In this document: piece by piece, positions 33,680 to 42,646 of the stretch | Layout: each line of letters opens with the position of its first letter | Position numbering within the stretch: position 1 is the stretch's first letter | From: Streptomyces roseoviridis | Lineage (GTDB): Bacteria > Actinomycetota > Actinomycetes > Streptomycetales > Streptomycetaceae | DNA length: 64,000 bases | Direction of reading: 5' to 3' | Assembly: GCF_039535235.1 (NCBI RefSeq) | Contig: NZ_BAAAWU010000001.1 | Span: 2,542,001 to 2,606,000, forward strand | Notes under the pieces: generated by a model | What the model was told of the DNA's origin: nothing | Database searches by the model: none | Seen by the model: only the letters and a program-made list of their open reading frames with translations | Translations under genes and position numbers: made by a program

Positions 33680-34813
33680 ATGGCTACGGAAGACGCGGTG
33701 CTCGAAGCACTGGCGACGGTGAACGACCCCGAGATCAACAGACCCATCACCGAGCTCGGCATGGTCAAGTCGGTGGAGATCGGTGACGACGGCACGGTCG
33801 CCGTCACGGTCTACCTCACCGTCTCCGGCTGCCCGATGCGCGACACGATCACCCAGCGCGTGACGGAGGCGGTCTCGCGTGTCGAGGGCGTCACCGGCGT
33901 CGACGTCTCGCTGGACGTGATGAGCGACGAGCAGCGCAAGGAGCTCGCGGCCGCGCTGCGCGGCACGACGGCCGAGCGGGAGGTCCCCTTCGCCAAGCCG
34001 GGCTCGCTGACCCGGGTGTACGCGGTCGCCTCCGGCAAGGGCGGCGTCGGCAAGTCCTCGGTGACGGTCAACCTGGCGGCGGCGATGGCCGCCGACGGTC
34101 TGAAGGTCGGTGTCGTGGACGCCGACATCTACGGCCACAGCGTGCCGCGCATGCTGGGCGTGGACGGCCGTCCGACCCAGGTCGAGAACATGATCATGCC
34201 GCCGTCGGCGAACGGCGTGAAGGTCATCTCGATCGGCATGTTCACTCCGGGCAACGCGCCGGTGGTGTGGCGCGGCCCGATGCTGCACCGCGCGCTCCAG
34301 CAGTTCCTGGCCGACGTGTACTGGGGCGACCTGGACGTGCTGCTGCTCGACCTGCCGCCGGGCACCGGTGACATCGCGATCTCGGTCGCGCAGCTGGTGC
34401 CGAACGCGGAGATCCTGGTCGTCACCACCCCGCAGCAGGCGGCGGCCGAGGTCGCCGAGCGGGCCGGCTCGATCGCGGTGCAGACCCACCAGAAGATCGT
34501 CGGTGTCGTGGAGAACATGTCGGGCATGCCGTGTCCGCACTGCGACGAGATCGTCGACGTGTTCGGCACGGGCGGCGGTCAGAAGGTCGCCGACGGCCTG
34601 ACGAAGACCACCGGCGCGTCCGTCCCGGTGCTCGGCGCCATTCCGATCGACGTCCGCCTCCGCGAGGGCGGCGACGAGGGCAAGCCGGTCGTCCTGACGG
34701 ACCCCGACTCGCCCGCGGGTGCGGCCCTGCGCGCGATCGCCGGCAAGCTGGGCGGCCGCCAGCGCGGCCTGTCGGGCATGAGCCTGGGCATCACGCCGCG
34801 GAACAAGTTCTGA
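33680..34813 (+). CDS. mrp: Mrp/NBP35-type P-loop ATPase, Fe-S cluster carrier (ApbC)
   Basis: 377 aa. N-terminal MIP18/DUF59-like domain (~1-90, VNDPEINRPITELGMV), then a deviant Walker A VASGKGGVGKSS, DADIYGHSVPRM, LDLPPGTGD and the CxxC MPCPHCDEI that binds a bridging Fe-S cluster at the dimer interface. These proteins assemble or carry 4Fe-4S clusters. ATG 33680 is placed where the family starts (MATEDAVLEAL). Its position next to PRC/MgtE and DUF1003 genes matches M. tuberculosis mrp. Confidence 0.95.
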   Translation: MATEDAVLEALATVNDPEINRPITELGMVKSVEIGDDGTVAVTVYLTVSGCPMRDTITQRVTEAVSRVEGVTGVDVSLDVMSDEQRKELAAALRGTTAEREVPFAKPGSLTRVYAVASGKGGVGKSSVTVNLAAAMAADGLKVGVVDADIYGHSVPRMLGVDGRPTQVENMIMPPSANGVKVISIGMFTPGNAPVVWRGPMLHRALQQFLADVYWGDLDVLLLDLPPGTGDIAISVAQLVPNAEILVVTTPQQAAAEVAERAGSIAVQTHQKIVGVVENMSGMPCPHCDEIVDVFGTGGGQKVADGLTKTTGASVPVLGAIPIDVRLREGGDEGKPVVLTDPDSPAGAALRAIAGKLGGRQRGLSGMSLGITPRNKF

Positions 34814-34885
34814 GCGTGCTCCGAGCCGCCGTCGCGCGGCTCACGAGCAGAGGGCGAGCGGCTCACGAGCGGCTTTGCGGCTCAT

Positions 34886-34921
34886 GAGGAAGGGGCACCC
34901 CGGACGGGGTGCCCCTTCCTC
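34886..34921. terminator. Hairpin terminator after mrp
   Basis: 16-bp perfect arms 34886-34901 and 34906-34921 (GAGGAAGGGGCACCCC and its complement), loop GGAC; between convergent genes. Confidence 0.9.
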
Positions 34922-34936
34922 GTACCCGCCGTCACG

Positions 34937-35539
34937 TCAGGTGTACGCGCCCAGGTCCTTGACCTGCGCGAAGCCCAGCCCGTACGCGCTCATGCCCCGC
35001 CCGTACGCGCCGATGTGCACGCCCGGCGCCGATCCCGCGAGCACCCAGCCGAACTCGGACTCGCGGTAGTGGAACGGCACCGGCACGCCGTCCACGGGCA
35101 GGGAGAGCGTGGACCAGGCCGGGCCGTCGAGGTCGTCGGCCAGCTCGAAGGCGGTCTCCGTCTGCTGGTCCAGCCAGTTGTCGCGCAGGACGTGGTCGAG
35201 CTGGGCGGGCCAGGTGTGGGCGAGCAGGCCGGAGCCGGCCAGCCAGGCCGCGGAGGAGACCGTGGTGGCCTCCAGGACGCCCGTGCCGTCACCGGTGCGG
35301 CGTACGGGGTTGGCGGCGACGGTCACGACGACCGCGAACCGTTCCTTCTCGGCGCCGCCGGCCTCGGACTTTATCGACGGCTCGTCACCGTGGCCCAGCG
35401 AGCCGTGCTGGACGGTGCCGTCCGCCGCCGTGCCGATCTGCATCAGCCGGCGCGGGCCGGTGAACGCCTCGTCGAGCCCGTACCAGGCGAAGGGTGCGCG
35501 CAGAAAGCCCTCGGCTTCCACCCGACTCGTCGTCTTCAT
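34937..35539 (-). CDS. Conserved hypothetical cytoplasmic protein
   Basis: 200 aa from ATG 35539 (MKTTSRVEAEGFLRAPFAWYG), with GAGGAGG eight bases upstream. Rich in aromatic and Gly residues, no signal or membrane segment. The C-terminal part contains ESEFGWVLAG and VHIGAYGRGMSAYG. I do not recognise a family. It lies between mrp (convergent) and tatB, 73 bp after tatB on the same strand. Confidence 0.75.
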   Translation of the reverse strand: MKTTSRVEAEGFLRAPFAWYGLDEAFTGPRRLMQIGTAADGTVQHGSLGHGDEPSIKSEAGGAEKERFAVVVTVAANPVRRTGDGTGVLEATTVSSAAWLAGSGLLAHTWPAQLDHVLRDNWLDQQTETAFELADDLDGPAWSTLSLPVDGVPVPFHYRESEFGWVLAGSAPGVHIGAYGRGMSAYGLGFAQVKDLGAYT

Positions 35540-35612
35540 CTCGGCCGCCTCCTCATCAGTCAACAGACGGAGGATAGCCACCGAAGCGCGGTGGATCGGT
35601 GACAGGCAGTCG

Positions 35613-36089
35613 TCAGGTGGCGTCCGCGTCGTACGGCGGGCGCTCGTCCCCGTCCTTCTTGTCCTGCTTCTTCAGCAGGTCGGGGCTGCCTCCGCCGTGA
35701 CCTTCGGTGCCGGAGGCACCCCCGACGGCCGCGGGGGCGACGGGCGCGGCGGCCTGTGCCTCGCGGCCGTGGACGGCGTCGGCGACCTCGTTCATCTCCT
35801 TCTTGAGGTCGAAGGTGGAGCGGAGCTCCTTCAGTTCCTTCAGGTCCTCGTTCTCCGCGAGCTGCTTGCGGATGAAGGTCTTGGGGTTGAGGTCCTCGAA
35901 CTCGAAGTCCTTGAACTCGGGACCGAGCTCGCTGCGGATGTCCTGCTTGGCGCTGTCCGAGAACTCGCGGACCTTGCGGACGAAGCGGGAGACGTCCTGG
36001 ATCACCTTCGGCAGCTTCTCGGGGCCGAAGATGAGCACGGCGAGCACCACGAGCGTCACCAGCTCGAGCGCGCCTATGTCGCTGAACAC
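35613..36089 (-). CDS. tatB: Sec-independent protein translocase subunit TatB
   Basis: 158 aa. N-terminal membrane helix (IGALELVTLVVLAVLIF, ~5-21), the FGPEKLPK hinge, then a long amphipathic helix (VIQDVSRFVRKVREFSDSA) and an acidic/Ala-rich tail, as in actinobacterial TatB. It would pair with TatA/TatC, which are not in this window, to receive twin-arginine precursors. Start is a GTG. Placement downstream of htrA repeats the M. tuberculosis sigE locus. Confidence 0.93.
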   Translation of the reverse strand: MFSDIGALELVTLVVLAVLIFGPEKLPKVIQDVSRFVRKVREFSDSAKQDIRSELGPEFKDFEFEDLNPKTFIRKQLAENEDLKELKELRSTFDLKKEMNEVADAVHGREAQAAAPVAPAAVGGASGTEGHGGGSPDLLKKQDKKDGDERPPYDADAT

Positions 36090-36180
36090 CCTGTAGCTCC
36101 TTCACGCCGTTCCCGGGCCCGGTCCACGGTACCCGCCGAAACCGTCCGGCGGGTACCGCGCGGTGTCCTCCACATGGCGG

Positions 36181-37881
36181 CTAGGAGCCGGAGGAGGAAC
36201 CGAGGGTCAACGTCTTGGTCTGCTCCTTGCCGCCGCGGGTCAGGGTCAGCTGGAGGCGGTCGCCGGGGCGGTGGGCGCGGATCTTGACGATGAGTTCCTC
36301 GCCGCTGTGCACGCGCTGGCCGTCGACCTTGGTGATGATGTCGCCGGGCCGGACGCCGGCCTTGTCGGCCGGGCCGCCGGGCGTGACGGACGCGGTGCCG
36401 CCCTTGCCCTTCTCGCCGACCCGGGCGCCGTCGCCGGTGTACTGCATGTCGAGGCTGACCCCGATGACCGGGTGGGTGGCCTTGCCGGTGTTGATGAGTT
36501 CCTCGGCGACGCGCTTGCCCTGGTTGATCGGTATGGCGAAGCCGAGGCCGATGGAGCCGGACTGGGCGCCGCCCTCGCCGCCGGGGCCGCTCCCCGCGGC
36601 GCGGATGGCGCTGTTGATGCCGATGACCTGGCCCTGGGAGTCGACGAGCGGGCCGCCGGAGTTGCCGGGGTTGATGGGGGCGTCGGTCTGGAGGGCGTCG
36701 ACGTAGCTGATGTCGCTGCCGTCGCCCTTCTCGCCGCCGGCGGTGATCGGCCGTTCCTTGGCGCTGATGATGCCGGAGGTGACGGTGTTGGACAGGTCGA
36801 AGGGGGCGCCGATGGCGACGACGGGGTCGCCGACGCGGACGCCGTCGGAGTTGCCGAGCGGCAGCGGCTTGAGGCCCGAGACCCCGGACACCTGGATCAC
36901 GGCGAGGTCGTAGCCGGTGTCACGGCCTATGAGCTTGGCGCGGACCGAGTCGCCGTTGCTGAAGGTGACGGAGATCTCGCCGGAGGAGGCGGCGGCGTCC
37001 ACCACGTGGTTGTTGGTGAGGATGTGGCCGCGGGTGTCGAGGACGAAGCCGGTGCCGGTGCCGGAGGAGCCGGCACCGTTGACGTGGATGGTGACGACGC
37101 CGGGCAGGGCACGGGCGGCGATCGCGGCGACGCTGCCGGGGGCGCGGCCGGAGTCCTGGGGGCCGGCCTGGGGCAGTTCGACGGTGGTGATGCCGCCGTG
37201 CCGTTCGATGTACGCGCCGACGCCGCCGCCGATGACGCCGGTGACGAGGGCGAACGCGAGCGCGCCGGCGAGCGCGAGGCCGCGGCGCGGCTTCCTGGGC
37301 GCCTTGCCCTCGGCCGTGGCCGGGTGGGCGCTCCACGGGTCGTAGAGCGGCGCACCGGGCGGCGGCGGGGCCGCCTGGGCGGCGACGGGGCCCGGGGCCG
37401 GGACCGGCGGGGCGGGCGGCAGGGGCCGCTGGACCGGGGGTGCGGGCGCCCACGGGCCGGGCTCGCCGTAGGGCGGCGTCCGGTAGGGATCGGGGGCGTG
37501 CAGCGGCTGCGGCGCGGTCTGCGACGGTACGGGCGCGGGCGCCGGGTCAGCGTCCTGCTCGGGGCCCGGCCCGGGTGCCGCGCCCTGAGCCGGCACGGTC
37601 TCCGGGGCCCGGTCCGCGACGGCGGGCGCGAGGGCCGCGGCGGGCACGGGTGCGTCGGACCCGGGTGCCCCGGCGGGCGCGGTCGCGACCGGCGCGGGTG
37701 CCCCGGCGCCGGGCTCCGGAGCTGAGGCCGGTGCCGGGGCGGGCGTCGTGGCCGCGTCCGGTGCCGGGGCCGGGGCGGCGAGGGTGAAGTCGCTGTCCCC
37801 GGCCGGGTCGGCGGGCGCGCCGGGCGGCGTGGTGGGTGTGGACGACGGCCGGCTCCACCAGGTCGGCTTCCCGTTCTTCAT
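36181..37881 (-). CDS. htrA: HtrA-like membrane-anchored serine protease with PDZ domain
   Basis: 566 aa. Residues 1-~200 are a disordered Pro/Ala-rich cytoplasmic region. One membrane helix (LALAGALAFALVTGVIGGGV) follows, then an external trypsin-like domain with His292 (TNNHVVDA), Asp325 (GYDLAVIQ) and Ser408 (GNSGGPL), and a C-terminal PDZ domain (GVRPGDIITKVDGQRV). Quality-control protease/chaperone of the envelope. It belongs to the sigma/anti-sigma/htrA/tatB run on one strand and is likely under the adjacent ECF sigma factor. ATG 37881 has GGGGAGA upstream. Confidence 0.94.
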   Translation of the reverse strand: MKNGKPTWWSRPSSTPTTPPGAPADPAGDSDFTLAAPAPAPDAATTPAPAPASAPEPGAGAPAPVATAPAGAPGSDAPVPAAALAPAVADRAPETVPAQGAAPGPGPEQDADPAPAPVPSQTAPQPLHAPDPYRTPPYGEPGPWAPAPPVQRPLPPAPPVPAPGPVAAQAAPPPPGAPLYDPWSAHPATAEGKAPRKPRRGLALAGALAFALVTGVIGGGVGAYIERHGGITTVELPQAGPQDSGRAPGSVAAIAARALPGVVTIHVNGAGSSGTGTGFVLDTRGHILTNNHVVDAAASSGEISVTFSNGDSVRAKLIGRDTGYDLAVIQVSGVSGLKPLPLGNSDGVRVGDPVVAIGAPFDLSNTVTSGIISAKERPITAGGEKGDGSDISYVDALQTDAPINPGNSGGPLVDSQGQVIGINSAIRAAGSGPGGEGGAQSGSIGLGFAIPINQGKRVAEELINTGKATHPVIGVSLDMQYTGDGARVGEKGKGGTASVTPGGPADKAGVRPGDIITKVDGQRVHSGEELIVKIRAHRPGDRLQLTLTRGGKEQTKTLTLGSSSGS

Positions 37882-37966
37882 GCTCTCCCCGCAACAGATG
37901 ACCCTGTCCGCACCGCTCGGATCGTCGACGGCGCGCCCCTGCCCCTGGATTCAACCAGGTCGCCGC

Positions 37967-38659
37967 TCAGCGGTGGGAGGGCCCGGGGGCAGGGGTGGCG
38001 CTCGGGGACGGGCCGGGCTCGAAGGAGAGCCGGAGCGCCGGGCTCACCGGGCGTATGAACGGGGAGAGTTCGAGCCGGGCCGGGACGACCGACGGGGGCG
38101 TGGTCTCCGGGGTCTGCTCGCGACGGGAGCCCGACGCGAAGGTGGCCGGCGCCCGCAGCGGCGTGACGTTGCTGCCGGTGCCCTGGCCGCCGCGCGAGGT
38201 GTCGAGGGACAGGGTGCCGCTCAGCGCGATCGCGGCGAAGGAGACCGCGCTGGCCGCCGCGAAGGCGAAGCGCCGTCCCCGCCACGGCGAACGGTCGCCG
38301 ACCTCGTGGATGCGGAAGCCGGTGTCCGGGGTGACCGGCGCCGCCGTGGCGAAGCCGTCGGCGGACACGCCGCCCCGGCGCAGCAGGTCGTCGAAGCTCC
38401 CCCCCTGGTCAGGCGGTCCCCCCGGCAGCCCCTGGAGGCGTGCGAGGAGCCCCTCCGAGGGCGGTGGGGGCGCGCTGGCCGCGAAGACGCTCTTCAGGGT
38501 GCGCTGGGCGTCCGCCTCGGCCTTGCACTTGGGACAGGTGGCCAGGTGGGCGAGGACCCGCTCGCGGGCGTCATGACCGAGCTCACCGTCGACGAGCGCG
38601 GCAAGCCGGTCCCCGAGGTGCTGTTCCGCGGGGGTGGGTGACGGACTCGTACCGCTCAC
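37967..38659 (-). CDS. Membrane-anchored anti-sigma factor with zinc ZAS domain (RseA-like)
   Basis: 230 aa. N-terminal zinc-binding anti-sigma domain with His38-x3-Cys42-x2-Cys45 (AHLATCPKC), one membrane helix at ~125-146 ([18 protein letters not shown]) and an external Ser/Thr/Pro-rich tail. GTG 38659 overlaps the sigma-factor stop (GTGA), so the two are made in a fixed ratio. Expected to hold the ECF sigma factor inactive until envelope or redox stress. Counterpart of mycobacterial RseA by position and domains. Confidence 0.92.
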   Translation of the reverse strand: MSGTSPSPTPAEQHLGDRLAALVDGELGHDARERVLAHLATCPKCKAEADAQRTLKSVFAASAPPPPSEGLLARLQGLPGGPPDQGGSFDDLLRRGGVSADGFATAAPVTPDTGFRIHEVGDRSPWRGRRFAFAAASAVSFAAIALSGTLSLDTSRGGQGTGSNVTPLRAPATFASGSRREQTPETTPPSVVPARLELSPFIRPVSPALRLSFEPGPSPSATPAPGPSHR

Positions 38660-39420
38660 GCCGCTCCGCCCTCCCAGCCGACGGCGGCGAACGCCCTCTC
38701 CGCACGTGCTTCGGGCGAGCGGTGCTTGAGCGCCTTGCGCAGGTGGGAGCGGCCGCGGTGGATGCGGCTGCGGACGGTGCCGAGCTTCACGCCGAGGGTC
38801 GCGGCGATCTCCTCGTAGGAGAGGCCCTCGATGTCGCACAGCACGACCGCGGCGCGGAACTCGGGCGCGAGGGTGTCCAGGGCCTGCTGCACGTCGGCGT
38901 CGAAGTGCGTGTCGTTGAAGGCCTGCTGCGGGGACGGCTCGCGGCTGGGCAGCCGCTCGGCGGCGTCGTCGGCGAGCGCGTCGAAGCGGATGCGCTGCTT
39001 GCGGCGGACCATGTCCAGGAACAGGTTCGTGGTGATGCGGTGCAGCCAGCCCTCGAAGGTGCCCGGCGTGTAGGACGACAGCGAGCGGAAGACCCGGACG
39101 AAGACCTCCTGGGTGAGGTCCTCGGCGTCGTGCTGGTTGCCGGTGAGGCGGTAGGCGAGGCGGTAGACCCGACCGCTGTGCGTGCTGACGATCTCCTCCC
39201 AGCTGGGAGGGGTCCACGCCTGCGATTCCGCATCCGAGGCGAAGGTCGCGGTGGTGGGTGCGGAGTCGGCGGTGTGGAAACGGTCAGCGGTGTCGGTCAC
39301 GGATTTCGGCTCACCTGCCGACCTGAGGAGGCGTCGAAGCGCTCCTCGCCTGGTCACAGGCGCAGCCGCACCTCCCCTGTCGGCTCTGGTGGTGTCCAGT
39401 GGAGCCCCTACCATAGCCAC
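38656..39420 (-). CDS. ECF (group 4) RNA polymerase sigma factor, mycobacterial SigE-like
   Basis: 254 aa. Sigma region 2 ([29 protein letters not shown]) and region 4 ([32 protein letters not shown]) are clear. The first ~60 residues are a non-conserved extension. GTG 39420 gives the longest form; ATG 39414 and internal GTGs are alternatives, and mycobacterial SigE is also made from several starts. Cotranscribed with its anti-sigma partner. Not the Streptomyces gene named sigE, which lies elsewhere, so no symbol is given. Confidence 0.93.
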   Translation of the reverse strand: MAMVGAPLDTTRADRGGAAAPVTRRGALRRLLRSAGEPKSVTDTADRFHTADSAPTTATFASDAESQAWTPPSWEEIVSTHSGRVYRLAYRLTGNQHDAEDLTQEVFVRVFRSLSSYTPGTFEGWLHRITTNLFLDMVRRKQRIRFDALADDAAERLPSREPSPQQAFNDTHFDADVQQALDTLAPEFRAAVVLCDIEGLSYEEIAATLGVKLGTVRSRIHRGRSHLRKALKHRSPEARAERAFAAVGWEGGAA

Positions 39421-39502
39421 CTCGCCCGTTAGCTCCGGATAAGAATCTTTACGCGAATTTGGGGTCGGCCCGTGCCGCTGACCCGCCTCGCTTCCTGTCC
39501 CT

Positions 39503-40237
39503 ATGAACGCGCGGTCCCATCTGCGGGTTCCCGCGCGCAGCGGATACAGTCGACGCCTGCGTCAACTACGGCGTCCACGACGGGAACAGGAGAGGGCCAT
39601 TACCGCCAACCGGCAGACGAGCTTGGCGTTCGCCGACGCCTTTGTCGCCGAGGACGAAGCGCTGCGCTGGGCCCGCGAACGGGCCCGGGAGGCGGGAGTG
39701 CCCTCGGTCTCGCCGGGCACCGGTGCGGCCCTGCGGCTCCTCGCGGCGACGGCGGACGCCAAGGCGGTGGCGGAGATCGGTACGGGCACCGGCGTGTCGG
39801 GGATCTATCTGCTCCTCGGGATGCGTCCCGACGGGGTGCTGACCACCGTGGACGTGGAGCCGGAGCGGCAGGCGCACGCCAAGGCGGCGTTCCGCGCGGC
39901 GGGTTTCGCGGGCAACCGGGCGCGGTTCATCCCGGGCCGGGCGCTCGACGTGCTGCCCCGGCTCGCGGACGGCGGTTACGACCTCGTGTTCTGCGACGGC
40001 GACCGGCTGGAGCTCCTGGACTATCTCGCTGAATCGTTGCGCCTGCTGCGGCCGGGCGGCCTCGTCTGCTTCGAAGGCGTCTTCGCCGACGGCCGCACCG
40101 TGGACTCGGCGGCCCAGCCGGCCGAGGTGCAGCGGATACGCGAGCTGCTGCGGACGGTGCGGGAGAGCCGGGAGCTGCTGCCGACGCTGCTGCCGGTGGG
40201 CGACGGCCTGCTGTGCGCGGTGCGCCGGGGCGCCTGA
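39503..40237 (+). CDS. SAM-dependent O-methyltransferase divergent from the sigma factor
   Basis: The methyltransferase_3 fold is clear: [16 protein letters not shown] (SAM loop), [23 protein letters not shown] and [12 protein letters not shown]. The homologue next to mycobacterial sigE is Rv1220c. The start is uncertain. ATG 39503 is the only standard in-frame start but has no ribosome binding site, and its first 32 codons include CTA, CGA and other unusual choices. A possible -10 (GGATACAGT) lies at 39541-39549. ATT 39599 has CAGGAGAGGG directly upstream and begins where conserved sequence begins ([11 protein letters not shown]), giving ~212 aa. Substrate unknown. Confidence 0.88.
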   Translation: MNARSHLRVPARSGYSRRLRQLRRPRREQERAITANRQTSLAFADAFVAEDEALRWARERAREAGVPSVSPGTGAALRLLAATADAKAVAEIGTGTGVSGIYLLLGMRPDGVLTTVDVEPERQAHAKAAFRAAGFAGNRARFIPGRALDVLPRLADGGYDLVFCDGDRLELLDYLAESLRLLRPGGLVCFEGVFADGRTVDSAAQPAEVQRIRELLRTVRESRELLPTLLPVGDGLLCAVRRGA

Positions 40238-40354
40238 GCGGCGCCCGTCCGGTGCACGGCTTCCGTGATCCCGTATCGGCCCTCCGATGCACCGCTGCCC
40301 CGGTGCGGTGGGTACCGTACCGGGGCAGAAGCAGAAAAACGTGACAAGGAAGTG

Positions 40355-40522
40355 TCAGCCGACGACCTGCTTCAGGGCGTCACCGAGCGCCTCGGCCTCG
40401 TCCGGGGTCAGCTCGACGACGAGCCGGCCGCCGCCTTCGAGCGGAACGCGCATGACGATGCCCCGCCCCTCCTTGGTCACCTCGAGCGGGCCGTCACCCG
40501 TCCGCGGCTTCATGGCCGCCAT
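40355..40522 (-). CDS. DUF3117 small protein
   Basis: 55 aa, starting MAAMKPRTGDGPLE at ATG 40522, with AGGAAGGGG upstream. The sequence KEGRGIVMRVPLEGGGRL and DEAEALGDAL matches the highly conserved actinobacterial DUF3117 family (counterpart Rv1211 in M. tuberculosis). Function unknown. Divergent from the PaaG-like gene. Confidence 0.93.
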   Translation of the reverse strand: MAAMKPRTGDGPLEVTKEGRGIVMRVPLEGGGRLVVELTPDEAEALGDALKQVVG

Positions 40523-40801
40523 GCTCGTTCCCCTTCCTGAAACCAGCTCATCGTCAGCATCGAACACGATTGCTTCCAGGTCATTATCCCGCATCAGAGG
40601 ACCCGATGACCAACATCAGGTGGCATCGCTTCCGCAACGCGCTTTCACAAAGCCATACATTTCGCCGATCCACCTGCGATACTTCGCCGCCGCTCGTCCG
40701 CTGGGGGCCGGTGATTCTTTGACGCAGCTCACATGTGCGGCGGGGGTGATCTCCGCCATGCTGAGCTCGTCAGAAGAGCGCAGACGCGAAGGGACCACAC
40801 G

Positions 40802-41605
40802 ATGGCCGACACGGTGCTGTACGAGGTGAGCGACGGGCTCGCCACCATCACGCTCAACCGCCCGGAGGCCATGAACGCGATGAACGTGGCGGCGAAGGTC
40901 GCCCTGCGCGACGCCGCCGAGTCCGCGGCCGCCGACCCGGCCGTACGGGCGGTGCTGCTCACCGCGGCGGGCGACCGCGCGTTCTGCGTGGGCCAGGATC
41001 TGAAAGAGCACGTCGGCCTGCTGCTCCAGGACCAGGAATCCGGCACCAGCAGCACCATGAACACGGTCCGGGACCACTACAACCCGATCGTCCGGGCGCT
41101 CGCCGGGATGCCCAAGCCGGTCGTCGCGGCTGTGAACGGGGTCGCCGCCGGCGCCGGCTTCGGCTTCGCCCTCGCGGCCGACTACCGGGTGGTCGCCGAC
41201 ACCGCCTCCTTCAACACCTCCTTCGCCGGCGTGGCCCTCACCGCCGACTCCGGCATGTCCTGGACCCTGCCCCGGCTGATCGGCCGCAGCCGCGCCGCCG
41301 ACCTGCTGCTCTTCCCCCGCTCGATCAGCGCCCAGGAGGCGTACGAGCTGGGCATCGTGAACCGGCTGGTCCCGGCGGACGCGCTCGCCGAGGAGGCCGC
41401 GAAGGTGGCCCGCAAGCTCGCCGAGGGCCCGACCGTCGCCTACGCGGCCCTGAAGGAGTCCCTGGCGTACGGCGCTGACCGCTCGCTCGCCGAGTCCCTG
41501 GAGAAGGAGGACGAACTCCAGACGAAGGCCGGCGCGTCGCAGGACCACACGATCGCCGTGCAGGCCTTCATCGCCAAGGAGAAGCCGAAGTACCTCGGCC
41601 GCTAG
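40802..41605 (+). CDS. Enoyl-CoA hydratase/isomerase, PaaG-like
   Basis: 267 aa, crotonase fold. The oxyanion region NGVAAGAGFGFALAADYR and the segment VALTADSGMSWTLPRLIG are present. At the catalytic position there is Asp-Ser-Gly (DSG), as in PaaG-type isomerases, instead of the Glu of classical hydratases. PaaG isomerises epoxyphenylacetyl-CoA and also moves double bonds in enoyl-CoA. No other phenylacetate genes are nearby, so general fatty-acid or aromatic CoA isomerisation is as likely. ATG 40802 has GAAGGGA upstream. Confidence 0.9.
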   Translation: MADTVLYEVSDGLATITLNRPEAMNAMNVAAKVALRDAAESAAADPAVRAVLLTAAGDRAFCVGQDLKEHVGLLLQDQESGTSSTMNTVRDHYNPIVRALAGMPKPVVAAVNGVAAGAGFGFALAADYRVVADTASFNTSFAGVALTADSGMSWTLPRLIGRSRAADLLLFPRSISAQEAYELGIVNRLVPADALAEEAAKVARKLAEGPTVAYAALKESLAYGADRSLAESLEKEDELQTKAGASQDHTIAVQAFIAKEKPKYLGR

Positions 41606-41626
41606 GAGCCCGTGGACCCGGGCGGG

Positions 41627-42217
41627 TCAGCGCCCGGCGCCGCGGGCGAAACAGCCGGCGACGTGGTCGTCGACCAGACCGCACGCCTGCATCAGGGCGT
41701 AGGCCGTCGTCGGGCCGATGAAGCGCAGGCCGCGCTGCTTGAGGGCCTTGGACAGGGCCGTCGACTCGTCCGTCACCGCCGGGACCTCACCGGTCGCGGC
41801 CGGCGCCGGGCGGGTCGCCGGGTCGGGGGCGTACGACCAGATCAGGGCGTCGAGCTCGCCCGGCTCCCACTCCGCGAGCACCTTGGCGTTGGCGAGGGTG
41901 GCGTCGATCTTGGCCCGGTTGCGGATGATCCGCTCGTCGGCGAGCAGCCGCTCCCGGTCGGTGTCGGTGAACCGGGCCACCTCGGCGATGCGGAAGCCCG
42001 CGAACGCCTTCCGGAAGCCCTCGCGGCGGCGCAGGATCGTGATCCACGACAGGCCGGACTGGAACGCCTCCAGGCACAGCCGCTCGAACAGCGCGTCGTC
42101 GCCGTGGACCGGGCGGCCCCACTCCTCGTCGTGGTAGGCCACGTAGTCCTCGGCCGACAGGCCCCACGGGCAGCGCGGCAGGCCGTCCGGCCCCGCGACC
42201 GCCCTGCCGTCGCTCAC
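41627..42217 (-). CDS. tag: DNA-3-methyladenine glycosylase I
   Basis: 196 aa starting at GTG 42217. The family opening CPWGLSAEDYVAYHDEEWG, then LCLEAFQSGLSWITILRR, IIRNRAKI and the C-terminal zinc ligands (LRFIGPTTAYALMQACG, VDDHVAGCF) are all visible. Removes 3-methyladenine from alkylated DNA. Its start overlaps the stop of the DivIVA-like gene (GTGA), so both are coexpressed, as in M. tuberculosis. Confidence 0.95.
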   Translation of the reverse strand: MSDGRAVAGPDGLPRCPWGLSAEDYVAYHDEEWGRPVHGDDALFERLCLEAFQSGLSWITILRRREGFRKAFAGFRIAEVARFTDTDRERLLADERIIRNRAKIDATLANAKVLAEWEPGELDALIWSYAPDPATRPAPAATGEVPAVTDESTALSKALKQRGLRFIGPTTAYALMQACGLVDDHVAGCFARGAGR

Positions 42218-42534
42218 GCGCCGTCCTCCTCGGCCCTGGGCCCGGCGCCCGCGAGGGCCGCCTCCAGGTCCGCGATCCGGGCGTCCCGCTCGGCGAGCTC
42301 GGCGGCCAGCCGGTCGAGGACGTCGTCCACGTCCGCCATCCGGTAGCCCCGGGCGGCGACGGGGAGCCGCAGCGCCTCGATGTCGGCCTGGCCGACCGGG
42401 CGGGTCGCGGGGAGCGGGTCGATCAGTTGCTCGGGGGCCACCTCGGGCAGCACCTCGCTGTCGCCGCCGCCGACCACCGCCAGGGTGACCGCCGCGACGA
42501 CCACGACCATCGTGATCAGCAGAAACCAGAACAC
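42214..42534 (-). CDS. Small membrane protein with DivIVA-like motif
   Basis: 106 aa from GTG 42534 (GGGAGAGG upstream). One N-terminal membrane helix (FWFLLITMVVVVAAVTLAVV), then RLPVAARGYRMADVDDVLDRLAAEL, which resembles the N-terminal DivIVA lipid-binding segment, followed by a heptad-like coiled coil (RDARIADLEAAL). Rv1209 in M. tuberculosis occupies the same place. A role in polar growth or division is a guess based on the motif. Confidence 0.85.
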   Translation of the reverse strand: MFWFLLITMVVVVAAVTLAVVGGGDSEVLPEVAPEQLIDPLPATRPVGQADIEALRLPVAARGYRMADVDDVLDRLAAELAERDARIADLEAALAGAGPRAEEDGA

Positions 42535-42646
42535 AGCGTGCCTCTCCCGGTCCTCGGAAAACGTCCCGTGCCGATCGTGCCATGCGGCACGGACAGTTAG
42601 GGTCGCAGACGACGCAGGCGACCGGCCGCGAGGGAGGACATAAGGG

